A stretch of 41,561 bases of DNA from Crenothrix polyspora (GTDB lineage: Bacteria > Pseudomonadota > Gammaproteobacteria > Methylococcales > Methylomonadaceae), in assembly GCA_945877505.1 (NCBI GenBank), contig CAMDWT010000014.1:1-41561 (forward strand), read 5' to 3'. Below are positions 27,513 through 36,697 of this stretch, piece after piece; position 1 is the stretch's first letter, and each line of letters begins with the position of its first letter. The notes beneath the pieces are model-generated. The model saw nothing but the letters and a program-made list of their open reading frames with translations, did not search any database and was not told the origin of the DNA. A program made the position numbers and the translations under genes.

Positions 27513-27539
27513 AGAGGCTTTTTTTTAAAAAAAGCCTCT
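27513..27539. terminator. bidirectional terminator between ubiF and a lipoprotein gene
   Basis: AGAGGC plus an eight-T run is followed at once by seven A and GCCTCT, forming a near-perfect palindrome of 13-base arms. It sits between two convergent genes, ending seven bases before the lipoprotein stop. Either strand yields an AGAGGC stem with a U run, although the U run falls inside the hairpin. Confidence 0.6.
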
Positions 27540-27546
27540 AACTATA

Positions 27547-27936
27547 TTAACGCTTCAATAAAGACTTAACCTTAAGTGAGGCCTTTTCACAATCAACCGC
27601 TGACTTTTCAACGCGATTACTTAATAAAATCCCCGTACTTAAACCTTCACTTTCACGGGACACGTATTCATTAAGCGGAGCGCATGTTTCCTGCATAAAC
27701 TGTTCAGCTTTTAACACCGCCTCTTGATTATTAAGCTCATCACTTTCTTGCAATTCCATGATGGCGCTAGTCATACTATTTTGCAATCTAAAGACACTTT
27801 CCACATACTTTGTAAATTCTTCCATGTTTTGTCCATTTGCCCCATAACTTCCCATCAAAGGTGTTGAGCACCCTGACAAAAGCAGAAGAGAGCCTATCAT
27901 TATCAAGCCTAAATATTTAACCAATCTGCACTCCAT
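27547..27936 (-). CDS. small lipoprotein of unknown function
   Basis: Secreted protein of 129 aa. The N-terminus is a lipoprotein signal ending in LLLLSGC, with no Asp at +2 (Ser follows the Cys), so outer-membrane sorting is expected. The mature part is short, helical and acidic (NMEEFTKYVESVFRLQNS, QESDELNNQEAVLKAEQF), with two further cysteines (ETCAPL, AVDCEK) that could form a disulfide. The ATG at 27936 has no ribosome-binding site before it. A GGAG inside its first codons sits six bases from a TTG at 27924, which may be the true start (MVKYLGLIMIGS). I recognise no family. Confidence 0.7.
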   Translation of the reverse strand: MECRLVKYLGLIMIGSLLLLSGCSTPLMGSYGANGQNMEEFTKYVESVFRLQNSMTSAIMELQESDELNNQEAVLKAEQFMQETCAPLNEYVSRESEGLSTGILLSNRVEKSAVDCEKASLKVKSLLKR

Positions 27937-28158
27937 TTATAATTTTTCTCTTGCGTAGGGCTTAATTAGTAAATTATCAATATACTATAAATCCATTGAT
28001 CCCAAGTATAAAAAAACAAAAAACCTTTAAAATCCCTCTGTTATCTTTCAACAAAGCCGCTTTACTTTTAACCCTGCTTTCTCTGTTATCGAGGCAATGA
28101 TAGGTGTATACTCCAACTCCTTTATATTCCAAAACTTAGTACTCGTGGGGTCAAACTG

Positions 28159-29580
28159 ATGACTGAAAAGACAGCTAGCAAATACCTGATTAACATTGAA
28201 AACAACTTCGCTAATGACGACCCTGCATTATTAAGATCCGTAAAAATATTTCATGAGCTTGATGAAATTGAATTTAATCTTGGTCTCATTGGAATGGATG
28301 AGACAACGGCCACAAAAAACTCATGGTGGCCAATAATCAGCTTAATTGGAGGAAATACTACCGCCAAAGCTAAGTTCATTAACAGTTATCTGGGGGCCCA
28401 GCAAGCATCTTCAGGCATTCAGTCTTCAAATCACAAATTTACCGTTTTATTACAAAACAGCCAACCCAGTTCGGCAACACTGCCTGGGACTGCTCTAGAT
28501 GTTGATCCTCGCTATCCCTTTTATCAAATCAGTAAAAAGATTGAGCAATTACAGAGCGGCGAAGGTAGCCGTATTAATTCTTATCTAGAATTAAAAGCCA
28601 TCAATAGCGATCGTCTTAAAGGCAAATTATTTATTGATTCGCCTAATATGAGTGCGGTGGAAACGACACCTGTCAACTCAATGTTAACAAAACATCTAAT
28701 TGAAAATTCAGACTTAACCCTAGTTTTTACCGATCTATTTGAATCAACATCCCCAATACTCGATGAGTTGATTCAACATATTAAAGCCTACCAAGATTCT
28801 AATAAATTTATCTATCTGATTGATGAACCCATCGCCTCACTGAATCCAGCTAAAGCCAATGAAATAATTAGCACTTGGCAAAGAAAGCTATCTGAAATGG
28901 GTTTAAATACGGGGCAGTTTATTATTCTGCCTAACCAGTTAAACACTATTAATCCTCAAAATAAAATCGATTTTTCAGAAATAGATCAACGCATGGCTAA
29001 TGTTGCTTATGACAGATCCTATCGAATTTTAGACTCTCTCGAAAAAAACATAAAAGATATTGAACATATCATCATACCCGAAGTAAAAAAAGCCCTTACT
29101 CTCTGGAAAGAACGCGTCAACATGACCAGTTTGATTGTTCTTGGCTTTATTGCATCCTTAGCTGTTTTAGCAGAAATACAAATGGGGATTTTAGATTTTC
29201 TATTCGACCCTATTATTGGGCCACTATTAATCGCTGTTTTAATAGGATTTATGATCCCCACGCATTTACTTATCAGCAAATTGCACGCAAAACTAATTAT
29301 TAACAAACTTAATGATCGGCAGCAAGAGTTACTCTTAATGGAAAACTTAGCCAACCTTTTTGAGAAAAATATGACTTTTTTACGCATGCTATTGCCCTTT
29401 ACAGAGCCCGTTGCTTGGAATAAAAAACTTAAAGCACGACTAAATCAATTAACTGAAAAAACCAAAGATCTGGTCCAGTCTTTAAATGATAACTTTAGCT
29501 CTTATAATGACAAAATTGAAACATCCTTAATAAAGGATAATCTCTCTAACTATCTGGACTTATCAAAATTTAAAGAGTAA
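28159..29580 (+). CDS. membrane-anchored dynamin-like protein with degenerate GTP-binding motifs
   Basis: Protein of 473 aa. Residues about 55-260 resemble an EHD/dynamin-type GTPase: ISLIGGNTTAKAKFINSYLG in P-loop position, SSNHKFTVLL where dynamins have TTDxF, and GKLFIDSPNM where DxPG is expected. The P-loop is eroded: the GKT/S core is A69-K70-A71, switch DxPG is D160-S-P-N163, and no NKxD motif is seen (LIDEP instead). Two hydrophobic segments follow (about 322-345 and 350-372), then a helical C-terminus with coiled-coil character. This layout resembles bacterial membrane-remodelling dynamins, but nucleotide hydrolysis is doubtful. The next gene starts 32 bases later. A GGGG sequence precedes the ATG. 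The family assignment is an inference from motif pattern. Confidence 0.6.
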   Translation: MTEKTASKYLINIENNFANDDPALLRSVKIFHELDEIEFNLGLIGMDETTATKNSWWPIISLIGGNTTAKAKFINSYLGAQQASSGIQSSNHKFTVLLQNSQPSSATLPGTALDVDPRYPFYQISKKIEQLQSGEGSRINSYLELKAINSDRLKGKLFIDSPNMSAVETTPVNSMLTKHLIENSDLTLVFTDLFESTSPILDELIQHIKAYQDSNKFIYLIDEPIASLNPAKANEIISTWQRKLSEMGLNTGQFIILPNQLNTINPQNKIDFSEIDQRMANVAYDRSYRILDSLEKNIKDIEHIIIPEVKKALTLWKERVNMTSLIVLGFIASLAVLAEIQMGILDFLFDPIIGPLLIAVLIGFMIPTHLLISKLHAKLIINKLNDRQQELLLMENLANLFEKNMTFLRMLLPFTEPVAWNKKLKARLNQLTEKTKDLVQSLNDNFSSYNDKIETSLIKDNLSNYLDLSKFKE

Positions 29581-29612
29581 TCAATTAGTCGTTACTAACT
29601 TAACTGATCTAT

Positions 29613-30122
29613 ATGTTATCTATTGAAATTCTAAAACAATATTTGCCTTTGTGCTGGTTTAAAAACAACCCGCTCAAGCTAACAAGATCCATCAGTTTTT
29701 TCAAAAAAAACCTGTTGTTCTATTTTATTGTTGAATATTTCATGCAAACGAATATGACTGATGATCCTTTTGAATCATTTACCGAAGTAACTATACAAAC
29801 ACTATTAACCCTTGTATTCATAGCCTTCATACTGCGTTTAAATAAAAGTTTATACGCCTATATACAAGTAACAACCGCCATTTTAGTCTGTGCCAATATA
29901 ATATCCCTTTTTGTTGTTCCTGTTTTAATATGGCTAACTGTTAATGAGGATATCTTAAGTTATTATTGTTTGACTTTACTATTTGTATGGGAGTTTACGG
30001 TGATCTCTTATATTTTCAGAAAAACGCTTGCCATCAATTCTGCCGCAAGCTTAGCTTTATCCGTTTTTTATTTTACAGCCACTTATTTAGGTGCCTTTGC
30101 CCTTGGGCAACTATTAATTTGA
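29613..30122 (+). CDS. four-helix integral membrane protein, function unknown
   Basis: Protein of 169 aa with a short amphipathic N-terminal part (LCWFKNNPLKLTRSISFF), a hydrophobic stretch KNLLFYFIVEYFMQ, and about four further membrane segments (TLLTLVFIAFILRL, ILVCANIISLFVVPVLIWL, LTLLFVWEFTVISYIF, LALSVFYFTATYLGAFALG). I recognise no catalytic motif. It follows the dynamin-like gene by 32 bases, so the pair is probably one transcript. Its stop codon abuts the stop of convergent yajR with no base between. The start is uncertain: the ATG at 29613 lacks a clear ribosome-binding site. Confidence 0.7.
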   Translation: MLSIEILKQYLPLCWFKNNPLKLTRSISFFKKNLLFYFIVEYFMQTNMTDDPFESFTEVTIQTLLTLVFIAFILRLNKSLYAYIQVTTAILVCANIISLFVVPVLIWLTVNEDILSYYCLTLLFVWEFTVISYIFRKTLAINSAASLALSVFYFTATYLGAFALGQLLI

Positions 30123-31547
30123 TTATGTGTTCACATACTCCGTAATGACACTTTGTAACTCATCCCTATTCAACTGCTGATTATCCACTTTAAGATAAGC
30201 CACTTTTTCATCATAACGCAACGTTATCTCTTCTACTCCCTTTATTTTTAACGTTTCAACAACAAAATCGTTTGCCCTCTCCTCAGTAATCTTTTCCATT
30301 GAAATAAGTAAATTTGCCCAATACCTTGGCGGCCTCATACTCATTGAAAGTATTAACCACGTCGTTGTTGCACCTGCACAAAATAAAAACACACCTGAGG
30401 CGCCATAGGCACCATAACACCAACCTCCAACCCCACCACCAATTCCTGCGCCCAAAAATTGACTAGTTGAATAAATACCCATCGCCGTACCTCTTAAATC
30501 ACCCGGCGCAGTTTTAGAAATCAGGGAAGGAAGCGTTGCCTCAAGCAAATTAAACCCCGTAAAAAACAACCAAAGAAAACCTATTATTCCCGGTAAAGTT
30601 GAGCTGAACTGCATTAAGCCCAGATCAGCGATTACCAAGGTAGCAATTGCAGCAATAAAAACGGATTTCATTTTGCGTTTTTTTTCAGCCAAAATCACAA
30701 AAGGAATAATTGCCACCATCGAGAGCATAAACACGGGCAAATAAACCTTCCAGTGATCCGCAGGTAATAAGCCTGCATCACGCATTAATAAAGGGACAAC
30801 TACAAAACTAGCCATTAAGATGGCGTGTAAAATAAAAATGCCATAGTCCAGTCGCAGTAATTCTTTATTTTTTAGAATATTAAAAAACTGACTTGGAACA
30901 AGCTCTGCGTCCCTATGGACTTTAGATTGCTGTGGGTTAGGCACCTGATATTGAACCACCCAAATAGCGATTAACGACAAGCCCGCAATTAACCAAAATA
31001 TGCCATGAACACCAATAAATCCAGCTATCACCGGACCGGCTGTTATTGCGACACCAAAAGACACTCCAATGCTAAGTCCGATTAATGCCATTGCTTTAGT
31101 GCGATGAACTTCCTGCGTCAAATCAGCCACTAAAGCCATAATAGGGGCGGCTATTGCCCCAGACCCTTGTATCGCACGCCCTAATAAAACACCGTAAATA
31201 CTTGTTGATAAGGCCGCGACCACACTTCCAATTAAAAAAAGCAGCAAACCAATAATAATAATTTTTTTTCTACCAAATCGATCTGACATTAAGCCAAAAG
31301 GAATCTGTAAAATTGCTTGGCTAATGCCATAAATACCAATAGCCATTCCAATGAGTGAAGGCGTTGACCCTTCTAGTTGTTCTGCAAATAATGACAATAC
31401 AGGTAAAATTAAAAACAACCCCAACATGCGAAGCGCATAAATACTAGCTAATGACCACGTTGCGCGCTTTTCCGATAGGGTCATCGGACTGGTAATATCC
31501 TGCACATTTGTCAAAACGGACTGCTCCTTTACATCTGAAATATTCAT
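30123..31547 (-). CDS. yajR: MFS transporter YajR (with C-terminal YAM domain)
   Basis: Major facilitator of 474 aa with 12 membrane helices. Motif A is GLMSDRFGRKKI after helix 2, and RMLGLFLILPVLSLFA forms helix 1. The last 65 or so residues form a soluble ferredoxin-like domain (LKIKGVEEITLRYDEKVAYL, then KVDNQQLNRDEL) matching the YAM domain known only from YajR, with the same GVxEVxx...AYxKVD pattern. YajR acts as a proton-driven exporter of unknown substrate. The long N-terminal tail (about 25 residues) is polar. It has no close upstream partner; a gap of 299 bases separates it from the NUDIX gene. Confidence 0.88.
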   Translation of the reverse strand: MNISDVKEQSVLTNVQDITSPMTLSEKRATWSLASIYALRMLGLFLILPVLSLFAEQLEGSTPSLIGMAIGIYGISQAILQIPFGLMSDRFGRKKIIIIGLLLFLIGSVVAALSTSIYGVLLGRAIQGSGAIAAPIMALVADLTQEVHRTKAMALIGLSIGVSFGVAITAGPVIAGFIGVHGIFWLIAGLSLIAIWVVQYQVPNPQQSKVHRDAELVPSQFFNILKNKELLRLDYGIFILHAILMASFVVVPLLMRDAGLLPADHWKVYLPVFMLSMVAIIPFVILAEKKRKMKSVFIAAIATLVIADLGLMQFSSTLPGIIGFLWLFFTGFNLLEATLPSLISKTAPGDLRGTAMGIYSTSQFLGAGIGGGVGGWCYGAYGASGVFLFCAGATTTWLILSMSMRPPRYWANLLISMEKITEERANDFVVETLKIKGVEEITLRYDEKVAYLKVDNQQLNRDELQSVITEYVNT

Positions 31548-31846
31548 TTAATAAATAATTATGTTATAGCGATAAAATCTTGAGTTTGTGATTAGGTATT
31601 CTTTTAAATTAATCTGCAATCGTTTTAAGATTTAGCTTATCACCTAATTGACAAGCTATTTTAACAGTAAAGGCATCCTATCGGACTCATGTAACTGTTA
31701 AAAATTTTAAATTTTATATAATAAAACCAATAAGTTGGCATACTTTATTTGATTTTTCAATATTATTAGCGAAAAAAATAGAACTAAGGTTAGTCACTCT
31801 ACTTTACGCTCAAACAATGTCCTTTACCTTTAAACAAGCCGTAAGA

Positions 31847-32284
31847 CTAGACGATTAGAGTCGCTACCTGCCCCGTTTCTCGATATACCTTATAGTCAGC
31901 CAGTACTTGAGCATGATCAAAAGCCAATAATACAGGCAACTCGTCTAAACGAAACATCTGGCAGTTTTTTGCATCATCAGCCGCAATGGGGATACCTTTA
32001 GCTTCAGCCACATAAACAGCGGTTACCGTATGCCCACGAGAATCACGAACAGGATCGGAATAAATACCCAATAACGCTTTCAGCTCTACTTTTAGACTAA
32101 CTTCTTCTTGCGCCTCACGGACAGCAGCCCTCTCAATAATCTCACCAACATCAACAAACCCACCCGGTATAGCCCAACCGTAAGGTGGGTTAGCACGCTC
32201 GATTAAGACAATAGGACGACCAGGAAAATCTATCAACTCTATAATAATATCAGCCGCAAGCAAAGGTGTAACCGGTTTATACAT
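31847..32284 (-). CDS. NUDIX hydrolase
   Basis: Protein of 145 aa hydrolysing a nucleoside diphosphate linked to another moiety. The NUDIX box runs from Gly42 to Leu64: GFVDVGE, then REAQEEVSL. The catalytic Glu residues (Glu57, Glu60, Glu61) are present, while the usual Gly near the end is Ser63. The flanks ([40 protein letters not shown]) are typical of the ADP-ribose pyrophosphatase-like group. The substrate cannot be fixed from sequence. It lies 149 bases after dtd on the same strand and may belong to a parA-dtd-nudix transcript. Confidence 0.88.
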   Translation of the reverse strand: MYKPVTPLLAADIIIELIDFPGRPIVLIERANPPYGWAIPGGFVDVGEIIERAAVREAQEEVSLKVELKALLGIYSDPVRDSRGHTVTAVYVAEAKGIPIAADDAKNCQMFRLDELPVLLAFDHAQVLADYKVYRETGQVATLIV

Positions 32285-32433
32285 AACATTCTCTAAAAAT
32301 GTGACTAAAATTTTTCATTATTGTAACCGAGAACCCCAAGCCAAACACTATCAGAAAAGCCATCATTCTTTAGATTGACGCTTTCCTTTATTACTAAACG
32401 AGTCTTTGATTAATAGGCGCTTTTAAATCTCAC

Positions 32434-32886
32434 TTAATGACGAATTCCTGAGGTGCGAAGAGTAAAAGTAACCGGGCCATTATTAATAAGGGACACCTGC
32501 ATATCAGCACCAAACTGACCAAATTGAACCCTGTCATAAATTGTTACTGCCAAGTTTTGTAAATAACAAAATAATTGCCGGCCTTTTTCTGGCGATGCCG
32601 CTGAAATAAAACTAGGACGATTTCCCTTCTGAGTATCTGCCGCCAAGGTGAACTGTGGAATAATTAATAAATCACCTTCAATATCTCTCAAACTCAAATT
32701 CATGCGATCGTCTTTGTCAGCAAAAATCCGATAATTGAGAATACGCTCTAATAAACGCTCAGCCTCTTTCTCCGTATCCTCTTTTTCAACGGCAACCAAC
32801 GCCACAATGCCTGTATTAATATGACCTATGTCTTGGTGATTGACGGTCACTTTAGCGGTACTTACCCGTTGAATAATTGAGATCAT
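32434..32886 (-). CDS. dtd: D-aminoacyl-tRNA deacylase
   Basis: Enzyme of 150 aa that hydrolyses D-amino acids (and glycine from tRNA-Ala) mischarged on tRNA. It starts MISIIQRVSTAKVTV, the usual DTD N-terminus. The motif PQFTLAADTQKGNRPSF corresponds to SQFTL...KGxRPSF, with Pro for the first Ser. The cross-dimer motif is NNGPVTFTL (Gly-cisPro-Val-Thr). Length is standard (145-150 aa). It is 66 bases downstream of parA on the same strand. Confidence 0.95.
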   Translation of the reverse strand: MISIIQRVSTAKVTVNHQDIGHINTGIVALVAVEKEDTEKEAERLLERILNYRIFADKDDRMNLSLRDIEGDLLIIPQFTLAADTQKGNRPSFISAASPEKGRQLFCYLQNLAVTIYDRVQFGQFGADMQVSLINNGPVTFTLRTSGIRH

Positions 32887-32952
32887 AATAATTTAAGTTA
32901 AATCTTTCTCTGTCGCCTTATTCATTTTTATCATGAACCATAAAATCTCTAC

Positions 32953-33699
32953 TTATTCGCCAGAACGAATGACTAGTTCATTCCACAGTTCTTCATAAGC
33001 ATCCATTGAGCGACTCTTATTCATAAAGCCTCCCAATGGCATGCGTTCCAACCCCATGCGCTCAATATCACTAGCATAAGGAACAGCGGTATTTAGAATT
33101 TTAGGGTAACGCTTAACCAAGCTATCCATAATGTCTTTGTGCATTTTTTTACGGCGGTCAGCCATCGAAAAGAAGGGAATAAGCGCTAAGTTATGCAACT
33201 GATTATCTTCAATAAAGTCAGTTAGTTGCTCTAGTGTTCTTAAGGATAAAGTGGTCGGAATAATAGGCGATAATAAAATATCAGCCGCCTCAAATACCGC
33301 TTCAGAAAGCAATGAAATATTTGGCGGACAATCTAGAAAAATAAAATCGTAGTCTTCCGCTAACGGCTTAATTAACTTCTTAATTTGTTGCGTTGGTTTT
33401 TTCTTAGTATCCAATATTAAATCAAGATTCCTAAAAGAAAAGTCAGCAGGCAACAAATCAAGATTTTCGAAGTCCGTCCCTTTTATCAAGCCATCCAAAT
33501 CCCGCTTACCGGCAATCAACTCTTTACTCCCACCTTTAACCTTAGACTTAATGCGAAAGTAATAACTGCTAGCACCCTGTGGATCCAAATCCCAAACCAA
33601 GGTACGGTAACCAGACTTAGCCGAATTAAAAGCTAAATTAACGGCGCTAGAGGTTTTTCCAACGCCGCCTTTAATACTGTACAACGCGATTACTTTCAT
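32953..33699 (-). CDS. orphan ParA-family ATPase
   Basis: ParA/MinD-type P-loop ATPase of 248 aa. The deviant Walker A motif is KGGVGKTS (residues 10-17), Walker A' lies in WDLDPQGASS (Asp37, Asp39), and Walker B in DFIFLDCPPN. There is no N-terminal helix-turn-helix, so it is the small type Ib-like form that positions cargo on the nucleoid. No parB, parS or replication gene accompanies it. The middle (SKVKGGSKELIAGKRDLDGL) and the end (GLERMPLGGFMNKSRSMDAY) are characteristic of chromosomal orphan ParAs. The cargo is unknown. It diverges from prfB and leads the parA-dtd group. Confidence 0.85.
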   Translation of the reverse strand: MKVIALYSIKGGVGKTSSAVNLAFNSAKSGYRTLVWDLDPQGASSYYFRIKSKVKGGSKELIAGKRDLDGLIKGTDFENLDLLPADFSFRNLDLILDTKKKPTQQIKKLIKPLAEDYDFIFLDCPPNISLLSEAVFEAADILLSPIIPTTLSLRTLEQLTDFIEDNQLHNLALIPFFSMADRRKKMHKDIMDSLVKRYPKILNTAVPYASDIERMGLERMPLGGFMNKSRSMDAYEELWNELVIRSGE

Positions 33700-34016
33700 T
33701 GCAGGACCCTATTTAATAAATCTATTTCTTAAGCACTCATGACAGTATTATTCCAGACACTAATAAATGTAAGCCTGTATCGAAATTTATAGGTGTATTT
33801 TATATTAAATGCAAAGCAATATAGCGATCATTTATTAAGTGATTTTTTATTACTATTGGATATCCTAGTAATTTCAACTTAAATACCGCCTTTACACAAG
33901 TTCTGCATGAACGCAATTGTCATATAGTTTATAATTCAAGTTTTTAGTAAAGCTTTCATCGGTCAGCGTAGTTTAATAACGCTTGAAACCGACTGTCATT
34001 GGTTAAAATTATCCCC
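33700..34016. other. intergenic region between divergent parA and prfB
   Basis: About 315 bases. It contains an inverted repeat at 33849-33872 and otherwise AT-rich sequence. No ORF, tRNA or obvious terminator was seen. The promoters of both neighbours should lie here. Confidence 0.5.
33849..33872. repeat. inverted repeat with inner palindrome
   Basis: ATTACTA and TAGTAAT arms enclose TT plus the palindrome GGATATCC. Apart from the extra TT it is fully symmetric over 22 bases, a pattern expected of a dimeric regulator site. Confidence 0.4.
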
Positions 34017-35115
34017 ATGCAAGAAATAAATCCGATTAAAAATAAAATAATTGACTTACAAAGTCGTGGTGATGCCCTTAGGAGGTATCTTTGACTTTGA
34101 TGTTAAAAATGAACGCTTGGTCGAAGTTTTACTAGAGCTTGAAAATCCAAAAATCTGGGACAATCCAGAAATGGCCCAAACATTAGGCAAAGAACGTGGT
34201 CAGCTTGAAGTTATCGTTAATACTATCAATGAGTTGGAGCAAGGATTAGCCGATGCCGAGGAATTACTCCTAATGGCAATTGACGAGGACGATGAAGAAA
34301 CCGTTGATACCGTTGTTGATGATTTGGCGTATTTAGAAAAAAGAGTTGCTGCACTTGAATTTAGACGCATGTTTTCAGGTGAAATGGACCCCAATAATGC
34401 CTTTTTGGACATTCAGTCGGGTTCAGGTGGAACTGAAGCACAAGATTGGGCGTCGATTATAGAAAGAATGTTTTTACGCTGGGGTGAGCGCAAGGGCTTT
34501 AAAACCGAACTTATCGAAGAATCCCAAGGCGATGTCGCCGGTATAAAAAGTGCCACAATACGTTTCGAAGGTGAATACGCTTTTGGTTGGTTACGCACAG
34601 AAACAGGTGTCCATCGTTTAGTCAGAAAATCACCGTTCGATTCCGGCAATCGTCGCCATACTTCTTTTGCGTCGGTATTTGTTTCACCTGAAATAGATGA
34701 CGATATTGATATCGACATTAATCCCGCCGATATCCGCGTCGATGTATACCGTGCAAGTGGCGCGGGTGGTCAGCATATCAACAAAACAGAATCTGCTGTC
34801 CGTATGACACATAACCCAACCGGTATCGTCGTACAATGTCAAAGTGATCGGTCACAACATAAAAATCGCGCGACGGCGATGAAGCAATTAAAAGCTAAGT
34901 TATATGAACTGGAAATGCGTAAGCGCAGCGAGTCAGCTCAAGCCTTAGAAGATACAAAATCAGACATCGGTTGGGGCAGCCAAATCCGTTCTTATGTGCT
35001 AGATCAATCGCGTATTAAAGATTTACGCACCGGCGTAGAAACAGGCAATACTCAAGCTGTTCTAGATGGTGATTTAGATCAGTTTATTGAGGCCAGTTTG
35101 AAAAGTGGCTTATAA
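34017..35115 (+). CDS. prfB: peptide chain release factor 2 (programmed +1 frameshift)
   Basis: RF2 terminates translation at UGA and UAA. The gene is read in two frames: the ATG at 34017 opens [20 protein letters not shown] and runs to CTT at 34089-34091. The ribosome then skips the T at 34092 and continues [15 protein letters not shown] from 34093 to the stop at 35115, giving about 365 residues. The SPF codon-recognition tripeptide is in [13 protein letters not shown], and the catalytic GGQ loop is [16 protein letters not shown]. An ORF starting at an in-frame TTG at 34051 is an artefact of ignoring the frameshift. lysS follows by 82 bases, the classical prfB-lysS order. Confidence 0.96.
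34080..34095 (+). promoter_or_regulatory. prfB: RF2 autoregulatory frameshift site
   Basis: AGGAGGTATCTTTGAC: an internal Shine-Dalgarno-like AGGAGG, three bases, then the slippery CTT followed by an in-frame TGA and C. Low RF2 makes the ribosome pause at UGA and slip +1, so RF2 controls its own synthesis. The spacing is the same as in E. coli, and the SD-like part (AGGAGG against AGGGGG) is a better match to the anti-SD. Confidence 0.95.
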
Positions 35116-35197
35116 ATAAATTATTCACCTGTAATATCAGCCTGTAAGAACTTACGAAATATTAGCCACGTTATTTTAAATTTAACTTATTAAAATC

Positions 35198-36697
35198 ATG
35201 TCAGAAATTCAACAAGACGAACAAGAACAAATCAAACAACGCCGCAGCAAACTGAATGAACTGCGTGAAAGCGGTGGCATTGCTTTTCCGACCGATTTTC
35301 GCCGTAATGTCGTTGCCGGTGAACTTTTAGCCGAATATGGCGAAAAAACCAAAGAACAACTGGAAGCAGAACCCGTCCGAGTCAAATTAGCTGGACGTAT
35401 AATGACCCGTCGAGTTATGGGCAAAGCGAGCTTTGCCCATATCCAAGACATGTCTGGCAAAATCCAACTTTATGTCACTCGTGACACCTTACCCGAAGGT
35501 TTCTACAACGAACAGTTTAAAAAATGGGATATTGGTGACATTGTTGGTGCTGAGGGCGTATTGTTTATGACTCAGACGGGAGAACTTAGTGTTAAAGTCG
35601 ATGATATTCGCCTATTAACCAAAGCCTTGCGCCCACTGCCCGAAAAATTTCATGGTATTGCCGATCAGGAAATTAAATACAGACAACGTTATCTGGATTT
35701 GATTATGAGCGAGCAATCACGTTCAACTTTTTTAATCCGTTCAAAGATCGTTGCGTATATTCGTCAGTTTCTGATTGAGCGTCAATTTCTGGAAGTTGAA
35801 ACACCCATGATGCAAGTAATTCCTGGAGGCGCAACAGCTCGTCCGTTTTCTACTTTTCATAACGCCCTTGATATGGAGATGTTTTTACGGATTGCACCAG
35901 AATTATATTTAAAACGTCTAGTGGTAGGTGGCTTTGAACGGGTCTTCGAAATTAACCGTAATTTTAGAAATGAAGGTTTATCAACACGTCATAACCCTGA
36001 ATTCACCATGTTGGAGTTCTATCAGGCCTATGCTGAATATCACGACTTGATGGATTTAACAGAAGAGATGTTACGCGGGATCGCACTGGAAGTTCTTGGA
36101 CAAACTGAAGTGACTTATCAAGGCGAGCAATATGATTTTGGTAAACCGTTTGACCGAATGACGGTTGTTGAATCAATTTTACACTTTAATCCTGCATTAA
36201 CAATCGCTGATCTTGAAACTAGAGAAGCGGCTGTTCAAGTTGCTAAAAACCTGCACATTCCTATTAAAGATGGCTACGGATTAGGCAAAGTACAAATTGA
36301 GATCTTCGAAAAAACAGTTGAAAGCCGTTTAATGAATCCTACGTTCATTACTGCTTATCCCGTTGAAGTATCACCATTAGCTCGTCGTAATGATGACAAT
36401 CCACATGTTACCGATCGCTTTGAATTTTTTGTGGGTGGCCGAGAGATTGCCAACGGTTTTACCGAGCTCAATGATGCAGAAGATCAAGCCGCACGATTTC
36501 AAAAACAAGTAGAAGAAAAAGAAGCGGGGGATGATGAGGCTATGCACTTTGATGCTGATTACATCGTCGCTTTAGAACATGGCATGCCACCCACGGCAGG
36601 CGAAGGAATAGGCATAGACCGATTAGTGATGTTGTTTACCGACGCACCTTCGATTCGGGATGTATTACTGTTCCCACACATGCGCCCTAAGGGCTAA
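35198..36697 (+). CDS. lysS: lysyl-tRNA synthetase, class II
   Basis: Attaches lysine to tRNA-Lys; 499 aa, the standard size. The N-terminal OB-fold anticodon-binding domain (residues about 55-145) includes [18 protein letters not shown]. The class II catalytic domain has motif 1 near [20 protein letters not shown], motif 2 in [20 protein letters not shown], and motif 3 in [13 protein letters not shown] close to the C-terminus. The ATG at 35198 lacks a strong ribosome-binding site, so coupling to prfB transcription is likely. A strong terminator follows directly. Confidence 0.97.
   Translation: MSEIQQDEQEQIKQRRSKLNELRESGGIAFPTDFRRNVVAGELLAEYGEKTKEQLEAEPVRVKLAGRIMTRRVMGKASFAHIQDMSGKIQLYVTRDTLPEGFYNEQFKKWDIGDIVGAEGVLFMTQTGELSVKVDDIRLLTKALRPLPEKFHGIADQEIKYRQRYLDLIMSEQSRSTFLIRSKIVAYIRQFLIERQFLEVETPMMQVIPGGATARPFSTFHNALDMEMFLRIAPELYLKRLVVGGFERVFEINRNFRNEGLSTRHNPEFTMLEFYQAYAEYHDLMDLTEEMLRGIALEVLGQTEVTYQGEQYDFGKPFDRMTVVESILHFNPALTIADLETREAAVQVAKNLHIPIKDGYGLGKVQIEIFEKTVESRLMNPTFITAYPVEVSPLARRNDDNPHVTDRFEFFVGGREIANGFTELNDAEDQAARFQKQVEEKEAGDDEAMHFDADYIVALEHGMPPTAGEGIGIDRLVMLFTDAPSIRDVLLFPHMRPKG

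Noticed and set aside
32434-32886. Pro in place of Ser in the DTD motif (PQFTL)
   Set aside because: The Gln-Phe-Thr and Gly-Pro-Val-Thr parts needed for activity are intact, so I do not treat it as a loss of function.
34051-34092. TTG start for prfB at 34051
   Set aside because: It ignores the frameshift; codons before 34093 in that frame do not resemble RF2, while the ATG at 34017 gives the known RF2 layout.
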